Positions 51,238-59,746 of a DNA stretch of 64,000 bases are shown piece after piece. This stretch comes from Casp-actino8 sp965659595. GTDB lineage: Bacteria; Actinomycetota; Acidimicrobiia; Acidimicrobiales; Ilumatobacteraceae. Numbering within the stretch: position 1 is the first letter of the stretch; every line of letters begins with the position of its first letter. The translations under genes and the position numbers were made by a program. The stretch covers positions 1 to 64,000 of the forward strand of contig CBFHWN010000001.1 of the NCBI GenBank assembly GCA_965659595.1, written 5' to 3'. Under the pieces are notes generated by a model that was not told where the DNA came from, did no database searches, and saw only the letters and a list, made by a program, of their open reading frames with translations.

Positions 51238-53792
51238 ACGAAGAAGTCGCGTAGCGCAGCGGCCATCTGGTCGCGCACTGGCCGCCCCGACGGCAGCACG
51301 TCGACCATGCCGACCGACGTGTGCGTGTGGCCTCGTGCCTGGATGTGCTGAACCTGAACACCGGCCGCCTTCAGAGCCTGCGCGTAGGCATTGCCCTCGT
51401 CCCGCAACGGGTCGTATTGCGCGGTCACGATGGCGACCGGCGGCAGACCCGCTAGCGACTCGGCGAGGAGCGGCGACGCCTTCGGATGCGAGCGATCCGA
51501 TGGGTCGGCGTAATGGTTCCAGAACCAATTCATCAACGCCTTCGTGAGCACGTAGCCCTCACCGTTCTCATGCATCGACGGGTACTCCTTCGAGCCATCG
51601 GTGGCCGGAGTCAGGAGCAACTGACCCTTGAGCACTGGTCCTCCGTTATCGCGGGCCAGCTGGGCCGACACCGTCGCCACGTTGCCACCGGCGCTCCAAC
51701 CGGCCACGGCGATACGCGCCGGGTCTCCGCCGAGTGACGCGGCATTCGCAGCTACCCATTGCAGTGCGGCATAGGCGTCGTCTGCCGCAGCCGGGAAACG
51801 ATGTTCGGGCGCATGCCGGTAGTTGACGGACACGATCACGACACCTGCCTTGACGCACAGGTCACGACACAGTGGATCGTCGGACGTGTGACTGCCGATC
51901 ACCCAGCCACCGCCGTGGTAGTAGACCACCACCGGATGCGGTCCGGGCGACGCCGGCCGATAAAGGCGGTATTCGATGGGCCCGTCGGCTCCCGGAAGGG
52001 TGCCGTCGACGATCTCTCCCACCTCGGGCCCGGGAGGACGTACCGTCGACGACATGTCCATGAACATGCGAGCGTCGGGCGGTGACATCGATTCGATGGG
52101 TGGCAAATCCAGCATCGCCATGGCCTCGAGCAGCATTTCGACGTCGGGCTGAATCTCACGAACCAGGCCCTCGTTCTTCGACGACGCACCCGAACCGGCC
52201 AGTTCGAAACCGAGATAATCCCGCGCCCGCACTTCGTCGCAGATCCTTCGATAGCGGCCGACGCCGCCGATGTAGGGGAACAGAACACGCGGCTTGCCGG
52301 GAACATTGGCTCCCATGTACCACGAGTTGGTGTCTTGGAAGAGTGTGATGTCAGCGCAATCGGCACAGTGCTGACGCCAGCCCTCCTCGGCCATCGGCGT
52401 GGGTTCGATCGTGTCAAGGCCCTTGTCGCGCATGTCGACGATCGTGTCGCGGATCCACTCCACGTGCTGCTCGATCGACATCATCATGTTCGACAGCACC
52501 GACGGGCTTCCCGGACCGGTGATCATGTAGAGGTTGGGGAAACCCACCGACGTGAGTCCGAGATACGTGAGTGGTCCGTTCTCCCATTTCTCCTTGAGAG
52601 TGAGGCCGTCCTTACCAGTGATGTCGACGGCCACGATCGCACCAGTCATGGCATCGAAACCCGTGGCATAGATGATCGAATCGAACTCCTTCGATTCGTC
52701 GCCGAAGTCGATACCGGTCTCGGTGATCGAGCGGATGGACTTGGTGTTCAAATCGACCAACCGAACGTGCGGAAGATTGAACGTCTCGTAGTAGTTCGTG
52801 TCCATGCACGGACGCTTGGTGCCGTACGGGTATCCCCGCGGACTGAGAAGTTCGGCCGTCTGAGGATCCTTCACGATCGACCGGATCTTGCCGCGCACGA
52901 ACTCGGCCACGACCTCATTTGCTTCACGACTCGTGCCGGCATCCATGAAGGTGGCGCCCACCGCCAGCAACTCACCGCGCTGCCACGATTGCTCGAGGAG
53001 AGCATTGGCTTCGTCGCGCGGTATGGCGAGTGCCGACACCGTCGACGGAGTGACGGGCACACCCGAATACGAGAGCCGAGACTCGGCTTCGTACGTAGCA
53101 CGATCGGCCTTCAATCGAGCCGCACGATCGGCCGGCTGAGGTCCGTTGAGCGCTGGCACCGAGAAGTTGGGTGTGCGCTGGAAGATCACGAGTTCCTTCG
53201 CCTGTTCGGCGATGTGCGGAATCGACTGGATACCCGACGATCCGGTGCCGATCACCGCCACGCGCTGTCCGGTGAAGTCGACTCCTTCGTGTGGCCAACG
53301 GCCCGTCACATAAACCGGGCCCTGATAACGCCCGGTTCCCGAAATGTCGGGGTCCTTCGGGACCGACAGACAACCGGTGGCCATCACGTAGTGACGACAC
53401 GTGATCGTCTCCCCCGTCGACGTGTGCACATGCCATCGCTTGGCGACCTCGTCCCACTCGGCGCTCTCGACCTTCACCTCGAAGTCGATACCCGAATACA
53501 GATCGTGCTTCTTCGCGACGAACTGCGCGTACTCGAGGATCTCGGGTTGCGCGGCGTGCTTTTCCGACCACGTCCACTGCTCGTGCAGTTCGGGATCCCA
53601 GGTGTACTGGTAGTCGGTGGTGGCGATGTCACAACGCGCACCCGGGTAGCGGTTCCAGTACCACGTGCCGCCGACGTCCTTGCCGGTTTCGAGCACACGC
53701 GACGAGAAACCGTTCTTGCGGAGCTCGTGCAACAAATACATGCCGGCGAATCCAGCTCCCACCACCACGACGTCGACATCGTTCTTGGCCAT
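51234..53792 (-). CDS. fused flavin monooxygenase and alpha/beta hydrolase (BVMO-esterase-like)
   Basis: An 852-residue two-enzyme protein. Residues 1-560 form a Baeyer-Villiger-type flavoprotein: GAGFAG (12-17), GTWYWNRYPG (42-51), NADPH loop GTGSSG (about 182-187). Residues 575-852 form a hormone-sensitive-lipase-type hydrolase: oxyanion HGGGW (626-630), nucleophile Ser700 in GWSAGG, Asp794 and His822/824 region in RGHTHT. Such an order would oxidise a ketone to an ester and hydrolyse it. The BVMO fingerprint is altered: YQGPVYVTGRW (156-166) has Val where His is conserved. The ATG at 53792 is chosen; GTG at 53813 is also open. Confidence 0.88.
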   Translation of the reverse strand: MAKNDVDVVVVGAGFAGMYLLHELRKNGFSSRVLETGKDVGGTWYWNRYPGARCDIATTDYQYTWDPELHEQWTWSEKHAAQPEILEYAQFVAKKHDLYSGIDFEVKVESAEWDEVAKRWHVHTSTGETITCRHYVMATGCLSVPKDPDISGTGRYQGPVYVTGRWPHEGVDFTGQRVAVIGTGSSGIQSIPHIAEQAKELVIFQRTPNFSVPALNGPQPADRAARLKADRATYEAESRLSYSGVPVTPSTVSALAIPRDEANALLEQSWQRGELLAVGATFMDAGTSREANEVVAEFVRGKIRSIVKDPQTAELLSPRGYPYGTKRPCMDTNYYETFNLPHVRLVDLNTKSIRSITETGIDFGDESKEFDSIIYATGFDAMTGAIVAVDITGKDGLTLKEKWENGPLTYLGLTSVGFPNLYMITGPGSPSVLSNMMMSIEQHVEWIRDTIVDMRDKGLDTIEPTPMAEEGWRQHCADCADITLFQDTNSWYMGANVPGKPRVLFPYIGGVGRYRRICDEVRARDYLGFELAGSGASSKNEGLVREIQPDVEMLLEAMAMLDLPPIESMSPPDARMFMDMSSTVRPPGPEVGEIVDGTLPGADGPIEYRLYRPASPGPHPVVVYYHGGGWVIGSHTSDDPLCRDLCVKAGVVIVSVNYRHAPEHRFPAAADDAYAALQWVAANAASLGGDPARIAVAGWSAGGNVATVSAQLARDNGGPVLKGQLLLTPATDGSKEYPSMHENGEGYVLTKALMNWFWNHYADPSDRSHPKASPLLAESLAGLPPVAIVTAQYDPLRDEGNAYAQALKAAGVQVQHIQARGHTHTSVGMVDVLPSGRPVRDQMAAALRDFFV

Positions 53793-53891
53793 ACCCCTCG
53801 TACCCCCTGCCACCGGTCCCCGACCGGCGACGCCACGAGTTTCGCAGATCAGCCCCGGTGGCTCAATGTCGACCCGGGGGAAAGGATCGGA

Positions 53892-54296
53892 TCAGACGGC
53901 GCCGGTTCGCTTGTCGATGTGGGTTTCGACCAGTTCCACCACGTAGCCATCGAGATCGATCACGAAGGCGACGGTCACCGGCCAGCGATCGAGGCGAGTG
54001 GGTTCCATCTGCGACGTGGCGCCAGCGGCGATGCAGCGGTCGTAGATCTCCTGACAGTCGTCGACGTTCATGTAGATCTTCCACAGGGCGAAACCGTGAT
54101 CTATGAGTTGGCGACTTTCGTAGCGCTCGGCTAGTTGGAGCCGCCCTCCCCCTTTGTCGGCGGCGAGAACGATCTCGTGAACGTCGGGAATCTCGGTGCG
54201 ACTCTGCACCTTGAGCCCGATCGCCTCGGTGTAGAAGCGCTCGGACTTCTCGATGTCATCGACGTAGATGCAGTACTGCCCGACGGTGGTGGCCAT
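53892..54296 (-). CDS. VOC (glyoxalase/dioxygenase superfamily) protein
   Basis: A 134-residue single-domain protein with paired beta-alpha-beta-beta-beta units: IYVDDIEKSERFYTEAIGLKV and the later FVIDLDGYVVELVETH. Metal ligands, if present, would be His or Gln near the first unit and Glu in the ELVE segment. Members include glyoxalase I, extradiol dioxygenases and methylmalonyl-CoA epimerase; the specific role is open. It lies 23 bases after the amidohydrolase gene upstream and is followed by the monooxygenase-hydrolase on the same strand. Confidence 0.88.
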   Translation of the reverse strand: MATTVGQYCIYVDDIEKSERFYTEAIGLKVQSRTEIPDVHEIVLAADKGGGRLQLAERYESRQLIDHGFALWKIYMNVDDCQEIYDRCIAAGATSQMEPTRLDRWPVTVAFVIDLDGYVVELVETHIDKRTGAV

Positions 54297-54318
54297 GGTC
54301 CTCTCCTAGTGGGAACGA

Positions 54319-55653
54319 TCAGAACGGATACAGCGGGAAATCGTGGCCGGTGAGCCAATGACGACCTACCTCTTTGGCCTGCGCCCAACGAGCGATCAGG
54401 TCGTCTTCGCTGCGATCATCGGTGAGCTGACCGAGGTCGGTGGGCCGGTGGCCGATCCGCTCGGCGATCGGGCGCAGAGTTTCGACGTCGAATCCGAACA
54501 CGTCGGCCGCCGACTCACCGAGCATGCGACGAGTTTCGTGCACCGGGATGTCGTGGAACGTCGCCTTCAACGCTTCGAAGGTGGCCGGCCAGGTTCCCTC
54601 CGGATGCGGGAAGTCGGTTCCCCACAGCATGTTGTCGATACCGATCTCGTATCGCATACCGAGTTCGCGGCGCTTCACGTTCGCTAGACCCGTGAAACAG
54701 TTGCGATCGACGATTTCGCTCGGAAGCATGTCGACTTTTCCGGCGAAGACACCTTTGCCGAGCTTCTCAGCGCCTTTCTGACCCATCCAGAGGCGATCCC
54801 ACGACCACAGCAACTGCGGCAACCACCAGCACCCGCCCTCGGTCGCACAGAACTTCAGACCTGGGAAGCGAGTGAACACACCCGACCAGAGCATGAACCA
54901 CATGGGCCGAGCCGGGAACCACGTCACTTCAGTGACGTAGATGCCGAGATGGTCGCCGTACAGATCGCGTTCGGCCGAACCCGAGTGCGTCACGATCGGC
55001 ATCTGGTATTCCTCACACCGCGCCCACACCGGGTCATATCGACGATCGTGATACGGAGCCTGATTGCACCAACGGGCGGGAATCATCACAGCACCGAGTC
55101 CGTGCTCCTTGGCCCAGTCGATCTCGGCGAGAACGTCGTCGAGATCGCCCGTGATCGGAACGAGTGCCACGCCGCAGCGACGGCCGGGGCTCGTGGCGAC
55201 CAGTTCGCTCAACCAACGGTTGTGCGCCTTCGAACCGGCGAGCCCGAGTTCGGGATCGAGATCGCCCGACAACCCGAGTCCGGCTCCGAACGGGACCGCG
55301 GTGCGGCTCTCGACGGCGTCGGCGTCGGGATACACGACCTCAGCCGCTACTCCGTCGGCGTCGAGCGTGAGATCGCGACGATCGGCATCCCAGCCGCCAG
55401 CGAGTTCTTCACCGTGCTCGTCGAACCAGTTCTGGGCGAACTTCGAATCGCGTACACCCAACTTGGTGGACGCCTCGATGAGAGCCTGCTGCTGTTCGAG
55501 AAATTCGTCGAGCTGCGGCCAGTACTTCTTCTCGAGATACGTGCGGTACTGCTCGGTGGGCAGTCCGGCATGGCTGTCGGCAGCGACGATCACGTACGGA
55601 TCGTTGACCGATCCATGATCGACCGATGCTGCTCTGTCCTCGGTGACGGTCAT
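54319..55653 (-). CDS. amidohydrolase family 2 protein
   Basis: A 444-residue TIM-barrel hydrolase or decarboxylase. Visible elements are IVAADSHAG near residue 22 (the family normally has D-x-H at this point), PIVTHSGSAERD with a metal-binding His, TEGGCWWLPQLL and MLWGTDFPHPEG with the catalytic Asp. Relatives include ACMSD-type decarboxylases and mycobacterial amidohydrolases of lipid catabolism. It has a paralogue directly upstream (10 bases apart) on the same strand. Substrate unknown. Confidence 0.88.
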   Translation of the reverse strand: MTVTEDRAASVDHGSVNDPYVIVAADSHAGLPTEQYRTYLEKKYWPQLDEFLEQQQALIEASTKLGVRDSKFAQNWFDEHGEELAGGWDADRRDLTLDADGVAAEVVYPDADAVESRTAVPFGAGLGLSGDLDPELGLAGSKAHNRWLSELVATSPGRRCGVALVPITGDLDDVLAEIDWAKEHGLGAVMIPARWCNQAPYHDRRYDPVWARCEEYQMPIVTHSGSAERDLYGDHLGIYVTEVTWFPARPMWFMLWSGVFTRFPGLKFCATEGGCWWLPQLLWSWDRLWMGQKGAEKLGKGVFAGKVDMLPSEIVDRNCFTGLANVKRRELGMRYEIGIDNMLWGTDFPHPEGTWPATFEALKATFHDIPVHETRRMLGESAADVFGFDVETLRPIAERIGHRPTDLGQLTDDRSEDDLIARWAQAKEVGRHWLTGHDFPLYPF

Positions 55654-55663
55654 GATGTTCCTC

Positions 55664-56920
55664 CTAGGCCGCGTTCTGCGGGGCGAATGCCGGACACTTG
55701 TAGGCCTCGAGCGGAATCTCGGCCCGATCGACGAGTTGATGGATATCGGCCACCTTCGGGCCGTACTGCGCGGCCAATGGCGCCAAGGCGTCGAGGTCGA
55801 AGCCGTACAGACGGGCGGCGTTGCCGCCGACCATCATCGCCGTCTCGTCGACTGAGACCGGTCCGAAGGCCAGACGAAGCGCGAGTTCTGAATACGGTGT
55901 GCTTGCTTCCTTGTGGGGATAGTCGGCGCCCCACATGATGCGATCGACACCGACCTCGTGTCGTAAGAGAACTTCGTTCGGACGGATGAAGCTCGCGCCG
56001 ATATTGCATTGACGAGCCCAGTACTCACTCGGCTTGGCGGATAGGCCAGTGACAATCGCCCGGCCCCATTCGGCCTCCTGCGATCCGGTGGCGGTCGCCA
56101 TGCGATCGAAGAAGAAATCGAGTCGCTTCAACTCGTCGGGAACCCATGCGGTGCCCTGCTCGGTGAAGACCAACTGGAGGTCGGGGTGGCGATCGAGTGC
56201 ACCGCCCACAACGAGATGGGTGAGAGCACGATGAGCGAACCACGACACTTCGAGCATGAAGATCACCGCGTCGAGATCTTCGGGGCCCATCGGCGGTGAT
56301 GCGGACCCGGTGTGGTGGTTGAGCGGCATGCCGAGTTCTTCGCACACCTGCCAGAGCGGCTCGTAGTACGGCTCGTACAACTGCGGGGCTTCACCACCCG
56401 GAGGTGTTCCGGGAAGCAACACCCCACCACGAAGACCGTTCTCGCGAGCCCAACGGATCTCGGCGACAGTTGCGTCCATGTCGAGCATGTTGATCTGCGC
56501 CACTCCGGCTCGACGGCCGGGCGTCTCGTTGCAGAAGTCGGCGAGCCAGCGGTTGTGCGCCTGAAGTCCGGCCCAACGCCTTTCAGCATCGGCTTTCGTC
56601 ATGGCCGGAGGCTGCGTGGTGAGTGACGACTTCGGGTAGAAGGGCGGAACGGTGTTCGGGAAGATCACCTCGGCGACGATTCCGTCCTGCAAGAGATCGC
56701 CGTCTCGACGGGACGAACTCCAATTGCGCGGACCAAGATCACCTTCCAGGTCGGGATACGGATTCTCGTACGATGCCGACCAGGCATCGAAATCGTCGAG
56801 CCACTTCGACTCGAGATACGCGCGATAGTCGGGGATGTCTCCCCCGGCATGACCGTCGGATGACACGACGATGTACCGATCGTCCCCTGCGGAATCGGTG
56901 ACCACTGCTGATCTTGTCAC
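55664..56920 (-). CDS. amidohydrolase family 2 protein
   Basis: A 418-residue paralogue of the next gene. VVSSDGHAGGD opens the barrel, LNHHTGSASPP holds the His, TEQGTAWVPDEL and IMWGADYPHKE the later metal and catalytic Asp positions. GTG start at 56920 with GAGGGGGT nearby. Its promoter region holds tandem 17-bp direct repeats (56997-57038) shared with the divergent SDR gene. Tandem amidohydrolases followed by a VOC protein and a monooxygenase-esterase suggest one catabolic operon of aromatic or cyclic compounds. Confidence 0.88.
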   Translation of the reverse strand: MTRSAVVTDSAGDDRYIVVSSDGHAGGDIPDYRAYLESKWLDDFDAWSASYENPYPDLEGDLGPRNWSSSRRDGDLLQDGIVAEVIFPNTVPPFYPKSSLTTQPPAMTKADAERRWAGLQAHNRWLADFCNETPGRRAGVAQINMLDMDATVAEIRWARENGLRGGVLLPGTPPGGEAPQLYEPYYEPLWQVCEELGMPLNHHTGSASPPMGPEDLDAVIFMLEVSWFAHRALTHLVVGGALDRHPDLQLVFTEQGTAWVPDELKRLDFFFDRMATATGSQEAEWGRAIVTGLSAKPSEYWARQCNIGASFIRPNEVLLRHEVGVDRIMWGADYPHKEASTPYSELALRLAFGPVSVDETAMMVGGNAARLYGFDLDALAPLAAQYGPKVADIHQLVDRAEIPLEAYKCPAFAPQNAA

Positions 56921-56996
56921 GACGAGAACCCCCTCCGTTCGTGCACGACATTTCGACGGTACCAGTCACTGCTAGTCGAGAAAATACCCACTTGCT

Positions 56997-57038
56997 AGGT
57001 TCACCACAAACCGGTGCGTCGAGGTTCACCACGAACCG
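56997..57038. repeat. tandem 17-bp direct repeats in a divergent promoter region
   Basis: Two copies of AGGTTCACCAC(A/G)AACCG lie at 56997-57013 and 57022-57038 with a 25-base period, differing at one base. The second copy contains an inverted repeat GGTTC-ACCAC-GAACC. They lie between the amidohydrolase start (56920) and the SDR start (57065). A weak -35/-10 pair for the amidohydrolase, TTGTGG and TATTTT on the minus strand (57009-57004 and 56986-56981, 17 apart), overlaps the first copy. This is the form expected of paired binding sites for one regulator. Confidence 0.55.
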
Positions 57039-57064
57039 AGGACATTCGATCGATGGGGGTACTC

Positions 57065-57937
57065 GTGAAACAACTGAACAATCGCGTCGCCGTGGTGACC
57101 GGAGGAGCCGGCGGAATCGGACGGGCCATGGTCGAGAGATTCCTCGACGAGGGCATGAAGGTCGTGGTCGCCGACATCGACGAGGCCCTGTTGAACTCGG
57201 CGGTCGACGAACTCTCGACGAAAGGGGGCGACGTCATCGGAGTACCGACCGACGTGTCACGTCTGGAATCGGTCGAAAACCTCCGCGATCGAACTCTCGA
57301 ACGCTTCGACGGGGTGCACCTGGTGTGCAACAACGCCGGCGTCGCGTCGGGTGCCTTCGGCCGGATCTGGGAACACGAGGTGAACGACTGGCGTTTCGCC
57401 TTCAGTGTTCACGTGTATGGCGTGATCAATGGCATCAAGGCGTTCGTTCCCACCATGCTCGAACGCGGCGATGAAGGCCACGTCGTCAACACCTCGTCGC
57501 ACAACGGAGGTTTCGCTCCCATTGCCACCGCTGCCACGTATGCCACGTGCAAGAGCGCCGTCGTCACGATTTCCGAATGCCTCTGGGGACAACTACGTGA
57601 GGTGGGCAGTGACATCGGCGTCTCGGTCCTCTTCCCGAGTGGAAAGACGAAAGGGCTCCTCGACACCGGAATCTGGAAGACACGAGAGCGACCGTCCGAA
57701 TATTCGACCGATAAGCCCGTCGACACCGGATCGAAGATGCAGGAGTGGATCAAGTCGATGGAGGCCGCCGGAACTCCTGTCACCTTCACACCGTTGACCG
57801 AAGTGGCCGACACCGTGATCGACGGCTTGATCAATGATCGCTTCTGGATGGTCGAGGAAGGCCGTTTCGAAGACATGGTTCGCATGCGAGCCGACGTGAT
57901 GCTGAAACGCGCTGCCCCGTCGTACCCGCGTTCGTGA
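57065..57937 (+). CDS. short-chain dehydrogenase/reductase
   Basis: A 290-residue classical SDR. The nucleotide-binding motif is VTGGAGGIGRA (TGGxGGIG), the Asp in VVADID favours NAD, NNAG is at about 79-82, the catalytic Ser is in NTSSHNG and Tyr-x-x-x-Lys in YATCK. GTG at 57065 is chosen because GGGGG lies five bases upstream, matching the GGAGGTACTC pattern at two other genes in the window; ATG at 57053 is also open. Divergent from the amidohydrolase operon and sharing its direct repeats. Probably oxidises a hydroxy substrate. Confidence 0.9.
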   Translation: MKQLNNRVAVVTGGAGGIGRAMVERFLDEGMKVVVADIDEALLNSAVDELSTKGGDVIGVPTDVSRLESVENLRDRTLERFDGVHLVCNNAGVASGAFGRIWEHEVNDWRFAFSVHVYGVINGIKAFVPTMLERGDEGHVVNTSSHNGGFAPIATAATYATCKSAVVTISECLWGQLREVGSDIGVSVLFPSGKTKGLLDTGIWKTRERPSEYSTDKPVDTGSKMQEWIKSMEAAGTPVTFTPLTEVADTVIDGLINDRFWMVEEGRFEDMVRMRADVMLKRAAPSYPRS

Positions 57938-57983
57938 CTCGTCGGCCCGAGGCCCAACCTTTCCACCGGTAGCGTCGCACGAT

Positions 57984-58955
57984 GTGACACTCTGTTCTTC
58001 AGACACCTCGGTATCCGCCCGAAACCTCGTCAAAACGTACGGCGAGGTCACCGCACTCGCCGGGCTCGATCTCGACGTACCGGGGGGAACCGTGCTCGGA
58101 TTGCTCGGCCCGAATGGCGCCGGCAAGACGACCGCTGTCTCGATTCTCACGACACTCGTGCACCCCGATTCGGGCTCAGCACAGGTTGCCGGCGTCGACG
58201 TCATCGCCGATCCCCGCGGAGTTCGCTCTCGCATCGGACTCTCGGGGCAGTACGCAGCCGTCGACGAACATCTCACTGCGACCGAGAATCTCGAGATGAT
58301 CGGCTGTCTGTACGGGATGCCACGACGCGAGGCCCGTCGACGAGGACTCGAACTACTCGAGCAGTTCCGCCTCATGGAAGCGTCCGATCGACCGCTCAAG
58401 ACGTTTTCGGGCGGTATGCGACGGCGTATCGACCTGGCGGGTGCATTGGTCGCCGACCCTCCGGTGTTGTTCCTCGATGAACCAACCACCGGTCTCGACC
58501 CGCGTAGCCGTGGTGAACTCTGGGATGCGATCCGTGATCGCGTCAAGGGCGGTACCACGGTTCTTCTCACCACGCAGTATCTCGAAGAGGCCGATCAGCT
58601 GGCCGACGAGATCGTCGTGATCGACCACGGCCGCGCCATAGCCAAAGGCACCGCTGAAGAGTTGAAGCGCCGCGTGGGCGGTGAACACCTCGACGTGCAC
58701 GTGAGTGGTGAAGGCGCCGTCGCCACGACCGAGTCGATTCTCACCAACGTCGCCACCGGTCCACTCCGCATCCACCACGACGACGGTGAACTCTCCGCTC
58801 CCGTGTCCAACGGAGTAGAAGCGCTGTCCGCGGTTCTACGTGAACTCGAATCGCGACACGTGAACATCGTCGACATCGGACTACGTCGACCCACTCTCGA
58901 CGACGTGTTCATGGAACTCACCGGTCACGAAGCCGAAGCAGAGGCGGCGTCATGA
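57984..58955 (+). CDS. DrrA-like ABC transporter ATP-binding protein
   Basis: A 323-residue ATPase. Walker A is GPNGAGKTT, signature FSGGMRRRIDLAGAL, Walker B VLFLDEPTTGLD, and switch Thr-Gln in LLTTQY. The C-terminal 90 residues form the DrrA-type regulatory domain. With the overlapping permease gene it forms a daunorubicin-resistance-like exporter of lipids or drugs. GTG start at 57984. The stop overlaps the permease start (ATGA, 58952-58955). Confidence 0.94.
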   Translation: MTLCSSDTSVSARNLVKTYGEVTALAGLDLDVPGGTVLGLLGPNGAGKTTAVSILTTLVHPDSGSAQVAGVDVIADPRGVRSRIGLSGQYAAVDEHLTATENLEMIGCLYGMPRREARRRGLELLEQFRLMEASDRPLKTFSGGMRRRIDLAGALVADPPVLFLDEPTTGLDPRSRGELWDAIRDRVKGGTTVLLTTQYLEEADQLADEIVVIDHGRAIAKGTAEELKRRVGGEHLDVHVSGEGAVATTESILTNVATGPLRIHHDDGELSAPVSNGVEALSAVLRELESRHVNIVDIGLRRPTLDDVFMELTGHEAEAEAAS

Positions 58956-59743
58956 GCCTCTTACGCGATTCGGCCACCATCGCACGCCGCAACGTGATCC
59001 GCATCCATCGCGTCCCCGACGTGATGGCCTTCGTCGTCGTTCAGCCGATCATGTTCGTGCTCTTGTTCGCCTACGTGTTCGGCGGATCCATCGACATTCC
59101 GGGTGGCAATTACCGCGAGTTCCTGATGGCCGGCATCTTCTCGCAGACCGTCGTGTTCGGAGCCACGTTCACTGGTGCCGGTCTCGCTGAAGACATGCAA
59201 AAGGGTCTCATCAACCGGTTCCGCTCGCTTCCGATGTCTCGATCCGCTGTAGTTGCCGGTCGAACCGTGAGCGATGTCGTGTACAACGCTCTCTCGATCG
59301 TCGTCATGTCTTTGGCCGGCTTGGCCGTCGGCTGGCGAATCCGCGGCTCGATTCTCGACGCCGTGATCGCCTTCGCACTATTGCTCTTCTTCGCCTATTC
59401 CTTCTCGTGGGTGATGGCCTGCATCGGACTGCTCGTGCCGACCCCCGAAGTGGTCAACAACGCAACGTTCGTGGTTCTGTTTCCGCTCACGTTCATCGCC
59501 AACACCTTCGTACCGTCCGACAACCTGCCCGGCGTCTTGAAGCCCATCGCCGAATGGAATCCGGTGTCGACACTCACACAGGCCGTCCGCGAGGGATTCG
59601 GTAACCTGCCGGCTGGGACTCCTGAGCCGTCGGCGTGGCCGTTGCAGAACGCCACGCTCTACACACTGTTGTGGGCCTTCTTACTGATCGGCGTGTTCGC
59701 ACCGATCGCCACACGCTTGTATCAGCGCGCCGGCGCCCGCTGA
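58952..59743 (+). CDS. DrrB-like ABC-2 permease
   Basis: A 263-residue membrane protein with six predicted helices: about 27-46, 60-80, 108-131, 138-160, 170-187 and 235-255. The segment FRSLPMSRSAVVAGRTVSDV is the typical ABC-2 loop, and FVPSDNLPGVLKPIAEWNPVS the last extracytoplasmic region. The start overlaps the ATPase stop. Converges with the acyl-CoA dehydrogenase gene three bases beyond its end. Confidence 0.93.
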   Translation: MSLLRDSATIARRNVIRIHRVPDVMAFVVVQPIMFVLLFAYVFGGSIDIPGGNYREFLMAGIFSQTVVFGATFTGAGLAEDMQKGLINRFRSLPMSRSAVVAGRTVSDVVYNALSIVVMSLAGLAVGWRIRGSILDAVIAFALLLFFAYSFSWVMACIGLLVPTPEVVNNATFVVLFPLTFIANTFVPSDNLPGVLKPIAEWNPVSTLTQAVREGFGNLPAGTPEPSAWPLQNATLYTLLWAFLLIGVFAPIATRLYQRAGAR

Positions 59744-59746
59744 CGA

